From Pseudomonas oryzihabitans NBRC 102199 (lineage in GTDB: Bacteria > Pseudomonadota > Gammaproteobacteria > Pseudomonadales > Pseudomonadaceae), in the NCBI RefSeq assembly GCF_000730625.1, contig NZ_BBIT01000023.1:20762-84761 (forward strand): a stretch of 64,000 bases of DNA, written 5' to 3'. The number at the start of each line of letters is the position of its first letter. Within the stretch, counting starts at the first letter, position 1. The notes below the pieces were generated by a model that saw nothing but the letters and a program-made list of their open reading frames with translations, ran no database searches and was not told where the DNA came from. Positions 34,080-43,300 of this stretch are shown here, in pieces. The position numbers and the translations under genes were made by a program.

Positions 34080-35378
34080 TCAGAGGATATTGGCGTAGTC
34101 CGCCTCGATCCGATCCAGACTCAGGTGGTTGAGGAAGTTGGAGAAGCACATCCAGGCCGCCAGGGCGTTGAGGTCCTGGAATTGCGCCGGCAGGTACTTG
34201 GGCGGTACCACCACGCCTTCGTCCACCAGCTGACGCAGGATGCGCATGTCTTCCAGGGTGGTCTTGCCGCAGAACAGCAGCGGGATCTGCTCCAGCTTGC
34301 CCTTGCGCACCGCCAGCTGGATGTAGTTGTAGATCAGGATGAAGCCCTTCAGATAGGACAGGTCCTTGGTGAAGGGCAGCCCCGTCGGCGTCGAGCCGCG
34401 AAACACCCGGCTGGCGTTCTGGTAGCCCGATTCCAGGTCGTAGCCCTGCTCCTGGAAGAAGCGGAAGACCTCGAGGAAATCGGCGCCGTCCTCGGCCAGG
34501 TGGATGGCGCGGGTGCGATTGGTCAGCTTGCGCAGCCGGGTCGGATAGGAGGCGAAGGCGATCACCTCCATGAGGATCGCCAGGCCTTCCTGGGTCACGG
34601 TGGACGACGGCGGGCCCTTGGCCAGAAAGGTGCAGATCGGCTGGTTCTGGCCATTGAGGGTGGTGCCGACGTGCACCAGGCCTTCATGGACCTCCAGGGC
34701 GCGGACGTCACGCTCGTTGAACAGGGCGTCGGCGCGCACCTTGATGTAGTCGGCGCCGGCCGCGGCATCGGCGACGATGCCGTCGGACTCGAACACCCGG
34801 ATGGTGCCTTCCGTCTCGCCGAACACCCGGTTGAGCCGCGCCTGCAGGATGGGCACGGCGTCCTTGGCGGTCAGGGTCTTGGGTTCGTCTTCCAGGGCGC
34901 CGCGATGGGCGATGTTGTCGAGGTAGCTGGACATCATCATGCCCAGGTCGGCCAGGGTCGGATCGCCGGCGTGGAAGGCATCCGAGGCCGCGCCATAGAG
35001 CTCCTGGGAGATCAGGCCGAAGTCCGGGGTGCCGCGCGCCTGCAGCATGCGGATCACCATGCGGTATTCGCGGCACATGCGCCTCATGATCTGGCCGACC
35101 GGATTGAACTGGCCGAGCTGGCGGGTGACCTCGCGCTCGATGCTCTGGAATTCGCCCTTGAGCGCATCGCCGTCGAAGCCTAGCGGGCGCCCCTCGTAGA
35201 AGGCGCGATCCACCGCCGGCAGGCGCTTGCCCTTGCCCTCCAGGAAGCCCTGGCGCACGCCGTCGTCCCACTTCACCGCATCGAGGATGCGGATCGGCGC
35301 CTGGGCCGCGACGATGCGATCGGACAGCTGGCGAATGGTCTGGTGATAGGGATCGAGAAAGGGCTGGCGGGCATTCAT
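34080..35378 (-). CDS. DUF1704 (QEGLA-motif) putative metallopeptidase
   Basis: A 432-residue cytoplasmic protein of the DUF1704 family, named 'flavohemoglobin expression-modulating QEGLA motif' proteins. The two hallmarks are present: HEGLVH (231-236), a zincin-like H-E-x-x-x-H arrangement, and QEGLA (263-267) containing the expected third ligand. Related proteins include tyrosine carboxypeptidase-like enzymes, so a metallopeptidase role is plausible, but the bacterial substrate is not known. It is convergent with the FtsH-like gene and shares its terminator. Confidence 0.9.
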   Translation of the reverse strand: MNARQPFLDPYHQTIRQLSDRIVAAQAPIRILDAVKWDDGVRQGFLEGKGKRLPAVDRAFYEGRPLGFDGDALKGEFQSIEREVTRQLGQFNPVGQIMRRMCREYRMVIRMLQARGTPDFGLISQELYGAASDAFHAGDPTLADLGMMMSSYLDNIAHRGALEDEPKTLTAKDAVPILQARLNRVFGETEGTIRVFESDGIVADAAAGADYIKVRADALFNERDVRALEVHEGLVHVGTTLNGQNQPICTFLAKGPPSSTVTQEGLAILMEVIAFASYPTRLRKLTNRTRAIHLAEDGADFLEVFRFFQEQGYDLESGYQNASRVFRGSTPTGLPFTKDLSYLKGFILIYNYIQLAVRKGKLEQIPLLFCGKTTLEDMRILRQLVDEGVVVPPKYLPAQFQDLNALAAWMCFSNFLNHLSLDRIEADYANIL

Positions 35379-35505
35379 GACGGCAACCGGGCGACGGGCA
35401 AGGCTTCAAGGATGGCCGCTGCATGGGCGTTTGCCTAGGCTTTGCCACCGAATCTTCCAGGCCGGCGTATCAGCTGCGTGAATACGGCATCTGGACGGCA
35501 TCGGG

Positions 35506-36261
35506 TTAACCGAACGCCTCCGGCCGCTGGTCCAGCACCAACATGTGCCCAGGGTAGTGGGAGATGCAGTAGGCGCTTCGCAGCTGAGGCAGGACCTGCT
35601 GCGGCGTTACCCCGCACGCCCAGAACACCGGCACGTCGTCCGGGGCCATGGGCGGTACCACGCCAAAATCTGGCGCCTGCAGGTCGGTGATGCCGAGCGC
35701 CTCAGGATTGCCGATGTGCACAGGCGCGCCATGCCCGCTGGGATAGCGCGCGGTCACCTGAACGGCCTGACTGACCAGCGTGGGGGGTACCGGTCGCATG
35801 CTCACCACCAGCGTTCCGCCCAGCGCGCCAGCCGGTGCATTGGGCAGCGTGGTGGTGTAGACCGGCGGTGCCGCGCTGCTGACCTCGATACCCGCGCGGC
35901 GCAACGGCGCGTCGAAGGTGTGGCTGCAGCCGAGCAGGATGAGCACGGAATCCTCCCGCCAGTAGGCTTCGATGTCCGTGGGCTCAGCCACCAGGTGGCC
36001 ATGCTGCCAAACGCGATACCGCGGCAGCATGGTTCGGATATCAATGGCCGCCCCGGGCAAGGGCACCCAAGGATCCCCGGCATCGCCCACCGCCAGAATC
36101 GGACAGGCCTTAGGGTTGCGCAGACAGAACAGCAGCAGCGCATAGGCCTGAGCCTGCGGCACGATCACCAGGTTGGCCTGCTGGTAGTCATCGAGCATGC
36201 CGGCGGTGGGAGTGGTCCATTCGCCCCGGGCAATCTGTGAGCGCAACTCGGCCGGCGTCAC
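35506..36261 (-). CDS. DUF1445 putative hydro-lyase
   Basis: A 251-residue protein of the DUF1445 family (D-glutamate cyclase/putative hydro-lyase fold). Typical segments are MLDDYQQANLVIVPQAQAYALL, PRYRVWQHGHLVAEPTDI, FLLGCSHTFDAPLRRAG-type sequence around the conserved CSHTF, and WACGVTPQQV near the C-terminus. In characterised relatives the enzyme interconverts D-glutamate and 5-oxo-D-proline. The GTG start overlaps the stop of the transporter gene. It closes an operon with that transporter and with pxpC and pxpB, consistent with pyroglutamate metabolism. Confidence 0.85.
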   Translation of the reverse strand: MTPAELRSQIARGEWTTPTAGMLDDYQQANLVIVPQAQAYALLLFCLRNPKACPILAVGDAGDPWVPLPGAAIDIRTMLPRYRVWQHGHLVAEPTDIEAYWREDSVLILLGCSHTFDAPLRRAGIEVSSAAPPVYTTTLPNAPAGALGGTLVVSMRPVPPTLVSQAVQVTARYPSGHGAPVHIGNPEALGITDLQAPDFGVVPPMAPDDVPVFWACGVTPQQVLPQLRSAYCISHYPGHMLVLDQRPEAFG

Positions 36262-37577
36262 TGCAGTGCCTCCTTCGAGGTTTCCCGCACCAGGCGCAGC
36301 GTCACCAGGGCGATGACGGCTGCAGTAACCAGCAGGAATCCCGGCATCAGCAAGTTGCCGCTCTTGGCCATGAGCCAGGTTGCCAGATAGGGCGTGAGCC
36401 CCCCGCCGAGGATGGCGCCCAGATTGATGGCGATCGCCATGCCGGTATAGCGCACCCGGGTGGGAAACTGCTCGGCATAGGTGGGATAGCCCACCGACTG
36501 CACGATGGGCATCGGTAGCGCGGCTACCAGCACCGCCAGCGCCGCGAGCCAGATGTTGCCTTGGGCCATGAGCAGCATCATGGGGATCACCAGCACCACA
36601 TAGGCGGTGAAGCCCAGGGTCAGCACCCGCCGCCGGCCGAGTCGATCCGACAGCCCACCCCAGAACGGCATCATCAGCGCAGCGCACAGGCTGACGCCGG
36701 CCATGATCCAGTACACCTGCGCCTTGGGATAGCCAAGGTGAGTGGTCAGATAGAGGTTCATGAAGATCAGGCCGACCCAGTAGCCGGCGTTCTGCCCCAG
36801 GGCTAGCAGCATGACCTTGAGGACTGCCGGGCGCTGCTCGGCCAGCACTTCACGCACCGGCGCCTTGGGTGGCTGTGATTTGGCAAGGAAGCGCTGGAAC
36901 GCCGGCGTCTCCTCTACGTTGTGCCGTAGCACAGCGGACAGTGCCACCAGCGGCAGGGCCAGCAGGAAGGGCACACGCCAGCCCCAGGCCTGCATCGCTT
37001 CCGCGCCGGCAAGGGTGGTGGTGACGCCACAGACGATAGCGGCCAGCGAGCCGCCTAAGGCGACCCCTACCGGGGTGAAGGCGCCGAAGAAGCCCCGTCT
37101 GCCTTCAGGTGCCGATTCGGCGACAAAGGCAGCGGCGCCGATCACCTCGCCGCCGGCGAAAAAGCCCTGCACCAGGCGCAACGCGACCAGCAGCACCGGC
37201 GCCAACAAGCCGGCCTGGGCGGTAGTAGGCAGCAGGCCAATACCGGCGGTGGCCAGCCCCATGCCGATCACGGTAACCAGCAGCACTAGGCGCCGGCCGT
37301 GCCGGTCGCCCAGGCGCCCAAGCAGCACCCCGCCCAGGGGACGCACCAGGAAGGCGCTGCCGAACACCGCCAGCACCGCCAGCAACGCCGCGGTGGGATC
37401 GTCGCCAGGAAAGAACAGTGGCCCGAGGAAGGCCGCCATGAAGCCATAGACGCCAAATTCGTAGTACTCGATGGCGGTACCGGTGGCCGCAGCGGTTGCC
37501 GCGCGACGTGCCAGGCGTTCGGTATCGGCCTGGGATGCGGAGGCGGTGAGGGGGGTGGAAGAGAGCACGCGAGACAT
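36258..37577 (-). CDS. MFS transporter, MHS (metabolite:H+ symporter) subfamily
   Basis: A 439-residue inner-membrane symporter with about 12 helices. ATAAATGTAIEYYEFGVYGF opens the first helix; RPLGGVLLGRLGDRHGRRLV is the MHS/ShiA-ProP signature; PVGVALGGSLAAI lies in helix 5. MHS transporters import carboxylates and betaines with protons. In this operon (pxpB-pxpC-transporter-DUF1445) the likely cargo is pyroglutamate or a relative, which is inference from context. It overlaps the DUF1445 gene by four bases. Confidence 0.88.
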   Translation of the reverse strand: MSRVLSSTPLTASASQADTERLARRAATAAATGTAIEYYEFGVYGFMAAFLGPLFFPGDDPTAALLAVLAVFGSAFLVRPLGGVLLGRLGDRHGRRLVLLVTVIGMGLATAGIGLLPTTAQAGLLAPVLLVALRLVQGFFAGGEVIGAAAFVAESAPEGRRGFFGAFTPVGVALGGSLAAIVCGVTTTLAGAEAMQAWGWRVPFLLALPLVALSAVLRHNVEETPAFQRFLAKSQPPKAPVREVLAEQRPAVLKVMLLALGQNAGYWVGLIFMNLYLTTHLGYPKAQVYWIMAGVSLCAALMMPFWGGLSDRLGRRRVLTLGFTAYVVLVIPMMLLMAQGNIWLAALAVLVAALPMPIVQSVGYPTYAEQFPTRVRYTGMAIAINLGAILGGGLTPYLATWLMAKSGNLLMPGFLLVTAAVIALVTLRLVRETSKEALQ

Positions 37578-37665
37578 GGACGTATCCTTCTGTAATGGGA
37601 ACGTTGCTCAGCAGGGTGGGGCAAGGTCAGAACGGTCGGCGTCTGTCGCGCCGATCCGGGTGGTG

Positions 37666-38607
37666 TCAGGCGACGCTGGCGTCTCGCTCCAGCGCCGCCA
37701 GCAGACGCTCGCGGGCAAGATCCAGGCGCTGTGCTTCAGCGAGCTCAATGAAGGCGAAGGCGAGTACATCGCCGGGCACACACTGCGCCAGGCGTGGAAG
37801 GTCTACCTGGGCGACCTGGGCAATGCAGGGATAGCCGCCCGTGGTCTGCCGATCGGCCATGAGCACAATGGGCTGGCCATCCGGCGGCACCTGCACGGTG
37901 CCGAATGCGACCGCCTCGGACAGGCATTCACGGGGTGCAGCCAGCTGCAACGTGTGCCCCTGCAGGCGATAGCCCATGCGATCCGACTGAGGGGTGACGG
38001 TGAAGGGACTCTCGTGCAGCGCCGTCTGCGCGGCACCGGTAAAGGCGGTCCAGTCGCGACCCGGCACCAGCCGCAGCGGGGCGGCGCTGATCTCGTGCGC
38101 TAGGCTGTCCGGTATCAGCAGGCGCGGGGGATTGGCAAAGCTGCCCATCAGGGGCAGCAGATCACCCTTCTCCAGCCGGCGGCCATGCCAGCCACCAAAG
38201 CCGGCGCGCAGGTTGGTGGTGCGACTGCCCAGGACCTGTTCCAGGCGGAAGCCACCGGCCACGGCCAGGTAGGCCCGGGCGCCGCTGCGACGGCGACCGA
38301 AGCTGACTTGGTCGCCCTCTCGCAAGGTCCGCGTCTGGCCGGGTGGCCAAGGCTGGCCATTCAGCGATGCGCCCAGGTCCGCACCGGTCAGGGCAAGACG
38401 GCAGCGACCATGGCAATGCAGCGTTGGCCCTAGCAGGGTGATCTCGAGCACCGGCGCGTCTGGCGCATTGCCGACCAGCGCGTTGGCCAAGCGATGGGAT
38501 ACCTCATCCATGGGTCCGCCCACCGGCACTCCCCAATGCTGGTAGCCATGACGGCCGAGGTCCTGGAAGGTGGTGGCCAGGCCTGGGGTCAAGACTTCCA
38601 GGGTCAT
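37666..38607 (-). CDS. pxpC: 5-oxoprolinase subunit PxpC
   Basis: A 313-residue subunit of the bacterial 5-oxoprolinase PxpABC, which opens 5-oxoproline to glutamate using ATP (KipA/UreA carboxyltransferase family). Hallmarks are the opening LEVLTPGLATTFQDLGRHGYQHWGVPVGGPMDEVS, LTGADLGASLNGQ, YLAVAGGF and SDRMGYRLQG, and GGYPCIAQVAQVDLPRLAQ. It overlaps pxpB by four bases. AGGAGGT lies just before the ATG inside the pxpB end. Confidence 0.92.
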   Translation of the reverse strand: MTLEVLTPGLATTFQDLGRHGYQHWGVPVGGPMDEVSHRLANALVGNAPDAPVLEITLLGPTLHCHGRCRLALTGADLGASLNGQPWPPGQTRTLREGDQVSFGRRRSGARAYLAVAGGFRLEQVLGSRTTNLRAGFGGWHGRRLEKGDLLPLMGSFANPPRLLIPDSLAHEISAAPLRLVPGRDWTAFTGAAQTALHESPFTVTPQSDRMGYRLQGHTLQLAAPRECLSEAVAFGTVQVPPDGQPIVLMADRQTTGGYPCIAQVAQVDLPRLAQCVPGDVLAFAFIELAEAQRLDLARERLLAALERDASVA

Positions 38608-39365
38608 GGCCGCACCTCCTGCAGGCCGGCAAAGGTGGCCGCATCAATCGGCACGCAGCGGATTCGATCGCCGGCGCGCAGCCGGCAGGCCTGTTCCGCC
38701 TCAGGATCGAACAGACGCCAGGGCGTACGGCCAATCAGCGACCAGCCGCCCGGGAGAATTTGGGGATAGATGACGCTCTGCCGATTGGCCAGGCCCAGGC
38801 TGCCGGCCGGTACCCAGGTGCGCGGCATGCGGCGGCGTGGCAGCGCGAGGCGCTTGTCATAGTGACCGAGGTAGGGATGTCCAGGTGCGAAGCCGAGCAT
38901 CAGCACCGTGACTTCGGCGCCATGCAGCGCGATGAGCTCTTCTTCCGAAAGGCCACAATCCGCAGCAGCTGCGGCCAGGTCCGGGCCGAATTCGCCGCCG
39001 TAGCAGACAGGGATCTCGATCAGCCGCGGTGAGTGGGATTCGACCTTGTCGCTGTCGTCGAGCAGGAGCTGCAGCTGGGCGGCCAGGGCCGCAAACGGCG
39101 TCGGGTACCCCAGATGCTCCACTACCTGCCAGGGGCGATAGTGCACGCCGACGCTGGCCAGCGCCGGCACGATATCGCTCACACCGGGTAGGGCGCCCTG
39201 GGCCTGGCGCTCGCTCAGGTAAGTGGCGAGTGCGCCGAGGCGACAGCTCAGCGCTGCGGACGGGGCTGCGCTGGCTTCGATCACCAAGAGGCGCTCGCCG
39301 ACCGGACGGATCCGCCATTCGAGTGTCGCAGAAGAGAGGGGCGCAGTAGTGCTCGCAGTTTTCAC
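38604..39365 (-). CDS. pxpB: 5-oxoprolinase subunit PxpB
   Basis: A 253-residue subunit of the same enzyme (KipI/allophanate hydrolase subunit 1 family). Recognisable segments are IEIPVCYGGEFGPDLAAAA, LMLGFAPGHPYLGHYDKRLALPRRRMPRTWVPAGSLGLAN and TPWRLFDPEAEQACRLRAGD. It should be the first gene of the operon. The start is a GTG with no good ribosome-binding site, so it may be a few codons off. The third subunit, pxpA (LamB/YcsF family), is not found here. Confidence 0.92.
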   Translation of the reverse strand: MKTASTTAPLSSATLEWRIRPVGERLLVIEASAAPSAALSCRLGALATYLSERQAQGALPGVSDIVPALASVGVHYRPWQVVEHLGYPTPFAALAAQLQLLLDDSDKVESHSPRLIEIPVCYGGEFGPDLAAAAADCGLSEEELIALHGAEVTVLMLGFAPGHPYLGHYDKRLALPRRRMPRTWVPAGSLGLANRQSVIYPQILPGGWSLIGRTPWRLFDPEAEQACRLRAGDRIRCVPIDAATFAGLQEVRP

Positions 39366-39461
39366 AGGAGTTACCGGCAGGCGAAGACATCACGGAAGGC
39401 GCGCCGGAATTCTCGAGGCTCCGGTCGCGAAGACTTCACGAGCGGCCAGGGCCGCCCGGCG

Positions 39462-39887
39462 TTACTTGGCGAACAGCTGGCTCATGTCCTTGAAGGCCTT
39501 GAACTCCAGGGCATTGCCGCAGGGGTCGAAGAGAAACATGGTGGCCTGCTCGCCGACCTGGCCCTGGAAGCGGATATAGGGCTCGATGACGAACTGCGTC
39601 TCACGTGCCCGCAGACGGTCGGCCAGGGCTTCCCATTCGTCCCAGCCCAGCACGATGCCGAAGTGCGGCACCGGCACGTTGTGGCCGTCCACGGCGTTGG
39701 TATGGGCCTGTTCCTGGGACGCGGTCTTGGGGTGCTCGTGGATCACCAGCTGGTGGCCATAGAAGTCGAAGTCGACCCAGTGGTCGCTGGAGCGACCCTC
39801 GGCGAGGCCGAAGACGTCGCCGTAGAAATGCCGGGCGGCGGCCAGGTCGTAGACGGGAATGGCGAGGTGAAAGGGCGACAGGGCCAT
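39462..39887 (-). CDS. VOC/glyoxalase-fold protein
   Basis: A 141-residue protein of the vicinal-oxygen-chelate superfamily with the two beta-alpha-beta-beta-beta modules. [20 protein letters not shown] and [12 protein letters not shown] contain the first metal-binding histidine and the second His, and [16 protein letters not shown] holds the metal-binding Glu near the C-terminus. These features suit a dioxygenase or glyoxalase-like enzyme; the substrate is not known. It is transcribed away from the LysR-type regulator, with a palindromic site between them. Confidence 0.85.
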   Translation of the reverse strand: MALSPFHLAIPVYDLAAARHFYGDVFGLAEGRSSDHWVDFDFYGHQLVIHEHPKTASQEQAHTNAVDGHNVPVPHFGIVLGWDEWEALADRLRARETQFVIEPYIRFQGQVGEQATMFLFDPCGNALEFKAFKDMSQLFAK

Positions 39888-39964
39888 GGGGGGAAATCCT
39901 GTTGAGGGGGATGCAGCCATTCTCACCCCAGGTTTTCCTGTGCATGAAGCGCATTTTCCTGCCT

Positions 39965-39991
39965 CCGAGCGACAAAAATTTTGTTGCTCGG
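39965..39991. promoter_or_regulatory. Candidate LysR operator palindrome
   Basis: A 27-bp near-perfect palindrome centred on position 39978: CCGAGCGACAAAA, a central A, then TTTTGTTGCTCGG. One symmetric position is mismatched. It lies between the divergent VOC and LysR genes, the normal place for an LTTR site controlling both. Confidence 0.65.
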
Positions 39992-40037
39992 CAGCCAGGC
40001 TCGCTACAGTGACCGCCCCGGACTGCAGGCCACTCCC

Positions 40038-40922
40038 ATGCTTCGCGAATTCAAGACCCTGCTCGCCGTGGCCCGCCATGGCAGCTTTGCCGCGGCCGGG
40101 CTGCACGTGGGCCTCACGCCCTCGGCGGTGAGCGCCCAAATCCGCAACCTGGAGCAGCACCTGGGCGTGCAGCTGTTCGACCGCAATGGCCGCAGCGCCC
40201 TGCTCAATGCCGCCGGGCGTCGCGCCCTGCCGCTGGCCGAGGAAATGCTCGCCACCTATGCGCGCATGGCCGGCGCCGGCGAGGATATCCAGGGCGAGTT
40301 GCGCATCGGCGCCATCGCCAGCGTCCAGACCGGCCTGCTGCCCGGCACCCTGGTGCGGCTGCGCCAGCAGGCGCCGCGCCTGGAGCCGCGGCTGGTGCCC
40401 GGCGTCTCGCTGGCCCTGCTCAGCCAGGTGGATGCCGGCGAACTGGATCTGGCCATCCTCATCCGCCCGCCCTTCGAACTGCCCAAGGAACTGCACGCCG
40501 CCACCCTGCTGCAGGAACCCTTCGTGCTCATCGCCCCGCCGGACCTGCCCGGCGACGATCCGCGCCTGCTGCTGGAGACCCAGCCCTTCATCCGCTACGA
40601 CCGCCACTCCTTTGGCGGGCGGCGGGTCAGCGCCTTTCTGCGTGAGCAGCGCCTGGCAGTGCGCCAGGTGCTCGAACTCGACGAACTCGATGCCATCGTC
40701 AAGATGGTCGAGCACGGCCTGGGCGTGGCCCTGGTGCCCTGCGCCGGCCTCTGGCTGGAGCATCCGCGGGTGCGGCGGCTGTCCCTGGGCGCCCTTACCT
40801 TCCACCGTGAATTGCAGGTCATCGCCCGCCACGCGGGGCGTGACCTGCCAGCCGTGGCACTGTTTCGCCGTTGCCTGACCGAAGCCGTGTCAGAACAGCT
40901 GCACCAGCAGCCAGTACAGTGA
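40038..40922 (+). CDS. LysR-family transcriptional regulator
   Basis: A 294-residue LysR-type regulator. The winged helix occupies residues 1-60 ([20 protein letters not shown] and [20 protein letters not shown]); the effector domain follows, with [18 protein letters not shown] and the [19 protein letters not shown] strand. The effector is unknown. It probably controls the divergent VOC gene. Its last 33 bases overlap the end of the convergent PiT gene. The start ATG was chosen to place the helix at its usual position; a longer frame lies over the operator. Confidence 0.9.
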   Translation: MLREFKTLLAVARHGSFAAAGLHVGLTPSAVSAQIRNLEQHLGVQLFDRNGRSALLNAAGRRALPLAEEMLATYARMAGAGEDIQGELRIGAIASVQTGLLPGTLVRLRQQAPRLEPRLVPGVSLALLSQVDAGELDLAILIRPPFELPKELHAATLLQEPFVLIAPPDLPGDDPRLLLETQPFIRYDRHSFGGRRVSAFLREQRLAVRQVLELDELDAIVKMVEHGLGVALVPCAGLWLEHPRVRRLSLGALTFHRELQVIARHAGRDLPAVALFRRCLTEAVSEQLHQQPVQ

Positions 40923-42500
40923 AGCGGACAGCGCCATGGCCACCGGCAGGGTGAGCACCCAGGCCAGCAGCAGATTGCGCACCGTCGCCCACTGCAGTCC
41001 GGAACCGTTGGCGGCCATGGTCCCGGCCACCCCGGACGAGAGCACATGGGTGGTGGAGACCGGCAGGCCGAAAGCGTCCGCCGCGCCGATGGTGCCCATG
41101 GCCACCAGCTCCGCCGAGGCCCCCTGGGCATAGGTCAGGTGGGTCTTGCCGATACGCTCGCCGACCGTGATGACGATGCGCCGCCAGCCGACCAGGGTGC
41201 CCAGGCCCAGGGCGATGGCCACCGCCACCTTGACCCACAGCGGGATGAAACGGGTGGCCTGGTCGATCTGCCGCTTGAATTCCCGGAGATCCTCCTGCGC
41301 CTTGGGCGCCAGCCCCGGCAGGTGCTCCTTTTCCAGTAGGCGGATGGATTCCGAGGCCAGGTACATGGCGTTGCGCACGTTGGGCATGCTTTGCGCCGGG
41401 ACGTTGTTGAGGGCACCGTACTGGCGCACCTCGCGGGCGATGTCATCGGTGATGGCCGCGAGCGCAGGCAGCACCTCGGGATTGCTCTGCCGCTTGCGCA
41501 CGAATTCCAGCAGCACCCCATGGGGATCGGCCGGCGCGGCCTGGGGCGCCGCCTGGCGCAGTCCGCTGGCGGTGACCTCGGCGACGGCGGCGAAAGCCGG
41601 CGTCGCGGTGGCGGGCACCGCTCGATTGAGCGCATAGGCGGTCGGCAGGGCGCCGACCAGGATCAGCATGATCAGCCCCATGCCCTTCTGGCCGTCGTTG
41701 GAGCCATGGGCGAAGGACACCCCGGTGCAGGTCAGGATCAGCAGGCCGCGGATCCACGGCGGCGGTGGCTCGGCGCTTTTTGGCTCCTGGTACAGCGTCT
41801 GGTCGCGCACGATCCGCTTGAGCAGCACCAGCAGCAGCGCCGCGCAGACGAAGCCGATCAGCGGTGAGAACAGCAGCGCATAGCCGACCTTGGCCACCTG
41901 GCCCCAGTCCACCCCGCTGCTGCCATCCAGGCCGCCCAGCCAGGCGTGCATCAGGCCGACGCCGATGATGGAGCCGATCAGGGTATGGGACGAGGACGCC
42001 GGCAAGCCCAGCCACCAGGTGCCGAGATTCCAGATGATGGCGGCGATGAGCAGGGCGAAGATCATGGCGAAGCCCTTGCCCGCGCCCATCTCCACCACCA
42101 GGTCCACCGGCAACAGGGCGATGACGCTGAAGGCCACCGCGCCGCTGGAGAACAGCACCCCGAGGAAGTTGCAGAAGCCGGACCAGAGCACCGCCGCATT
42201 GGGCGGCAGCGAGTGGGTGTAGATGACGGTGGCCACGGCGTTGGCGGTGTCGTGGAAGCCGTTGACGAATTCGAAGCCGAGGGCGATCACCAGCGCCAGG
42301 GCCAGGCCAGCGAAGGGCAGCCAGGTGGTGGGCGGGGACTGAGTATCGCTGACGTCGTTGTGGATACCGCCGAGGGTCACCGCCAGACCGGTCAGCAGCA
42401 GCACGATGAACAGTACGATCCGCAGCGGACCGGGTTTGCGCGAACTGTGCAGGGGATGGGACAGCGGCGACAGGGAAGCGGCTGGACTGGACGAAGGCAT
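40890..42500 (-). CDS. pitA: Inorganic phosphate transporter (PiT family)
   Basis: A 536-residue low-affinity phosphate/metal symporter. The two PiT signature copies are present: FEFVNGFHDTANAVATVIYT in the first half and FAHGSNDGQKGMGLIMLIL in the middle, with GLPASSSHTLIGSIIGVG and GLPVSTTHVLSSGVAGTMAA. About ten membrane helices flank a cytoplasmic loop of about 150 residues. Start MPSSSPAASL is the first ATG of the frame with GGAG ten bases upstream. No phoU-like gene is adjacent. Its end overlaps the LysR gene by 33 bases. Confidence 0.92.
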   Translation of the reverse strand: MPSSSPAASLSPLSHPLHSSRKPGPLRIVLFIVLLLTGLAVTLGGIHNDVSDTQSPPTTWLPFAGLALALVIALGFEFVNGFHDTANAVATVIYTHSLPPNAAVLWSGFCNFLGVLFSSGAVAFSVIALLPVDLVVEMGAGKGFAMIFALLIAAIIWNLGTWWLGLPASSSHTLIGSIIGVGLMHAWLGGLDGSSGVDWGQVAKVGYALLFSPLIGFVCAALLLVLLKRIVRDQTLYQEPKSAEPPPPWIRGLLILTCTGVSFAHGSNDGQKGMGLIMLILVGALPTAYALNRAVPATATPAFAAVAEVTASGLRQAAPQAAPADPHGVLLEFVRKRQSNPEVLPALAAITDDIAREVRQYGALNNVPAQSMPNVRNAMYLASESIRLLEKEHLPGLAPKAQEDLREFKRQIDQATRFIPLWVKVAVAIALGLGTLVGWRRIVITVGERIGKTHLTYAQGASAELVAMGTIGAADAFGLPVSTTHVLSSGVAGTMAANGSGLQWATVRNLLLAWVLTLPVAMALSASLYWLLVQLF

Positions 42501-42655
42501 GGGGCGAACTCCGACACGGGATCCACCCACCCTGCGCTGCCGGCATGACGTTTTTACGTCAGCCAGATGGCCAGACGACGGATGACCGCCGCGGGCTTTT
42601 TTTTCAACAGAGACCCGGCCTGCTAGGCTGGGGGCTTTGCCCGAGGATCGCGTCG

Positions 42656-43300
42656 ATGTCCCCCCGCTGGCTGCTCTGCCCTGTCTTGCTGCTGCCCCTT
42701 GTCTCTGGCGCCCTGGCCGCCACGGAGCCTTCACCGCGCAGTTGCGCCCAGGAAATCGGGCGGCAGCCGGCCCAGGCCCTGGCCACCCGCTGCCGGGCGC
42801 TCTCCCCCGCCACCCATCCGCCGTGCAACGCCGCCAACAGCTGCGCCCTGATGCAGGACGAGATCGCCCGCAGCTGCGCCCTGTACGGCGATGGCGAAGC
42901 GGCCAAGGAGCCGGGTTGCGGTCCGCTGCCCAGCAGCGCCGAGGCGGCGGCCGCCGTGGTCCAGCGCTACTACCGGGCACTGGATGCGCGGGACTACGGC
43001 ACCGCCTGGCAGCAGTGGGGCCTGGACGGCCAGCCTGGCAACAGCTACGAGAAATTCCGCCAGGGCTATGCCAGGACCCGCAGCGTGCAGGTGACCCTCG
43101 GCCAACCGGGCCCGGTCGAGGGGGCGGCCGGTTCGAGCCATGTCAGCATCCCGGTGACGGTCAGGGCGCGCCTGGTCGACGGCACCCGCCAGACCTTCAG
43201 CGGCCACTATCAACTACGCCGGGTCAACGACGTCGACGGCGCCTCGGCCGAGCAGCGTCGCTGGCATCTGGAAGGTGCGCAGCTGAAGGCCGAGCGCTAG
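42656..43300 (+). CDS. Hypothetical secreted protein (214 aa)
   Basis: A 214-residue exported protein. The signal peptide is MSPRWLLCPVLLLPLVSGALA with cleavage after ALA-A. The mature N-terminus has six cysteines in 60 residues (RSCAQEIGR, TRCRALSP, HPPCNAANSCALMQD, RSCALYGD, PGCGPLP), which could form three disulphides. The C-terminal part (AAAVVQRYYRALDARDYGTA to WHLEGAQLKAER) looks like a cone-shaped NTF2-like domain. No function is known. GAGG lies nine bases upstream of the ATG. The stop overlaps the convergent ZapE-like gene by four bases. Confidence 0.75.
   Translation: MSPRWLLCPVLLLPLVSGALAATEPSPRSCAQEIGRQPAQALATRCRALSPATHPPCNAANSCALMQDEIARSCALYGDGEAAKEPGCGPLPSSAEAAAAVVQRYYRALDARDYGTAWQQWGLDGQPGNSYEKFRQGYARTRSVQVTLGQPGPVEGAAGSSHVSIPVTVRARLVDGTRQTFSGHYQLRRVNDVDGASAEQRRWHLEGAQLKAER

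Noticed and set aside
32008..34149. A 713-codon open frame antisense to the FtsH-like gene
   Set aside because: The plus-strand frame has complete Walker and zinc motifs, whereas this one is Gly/Gln/Ala-rich shadow sequence.
35506..36687. An extended 393-residue version of the DUF1445 protein
   Set aside because: The first 142 residues are an out-of-frame reading of the MFS gene; the GTG at 36261 that overlaps the MFS stop gives the normal family length.
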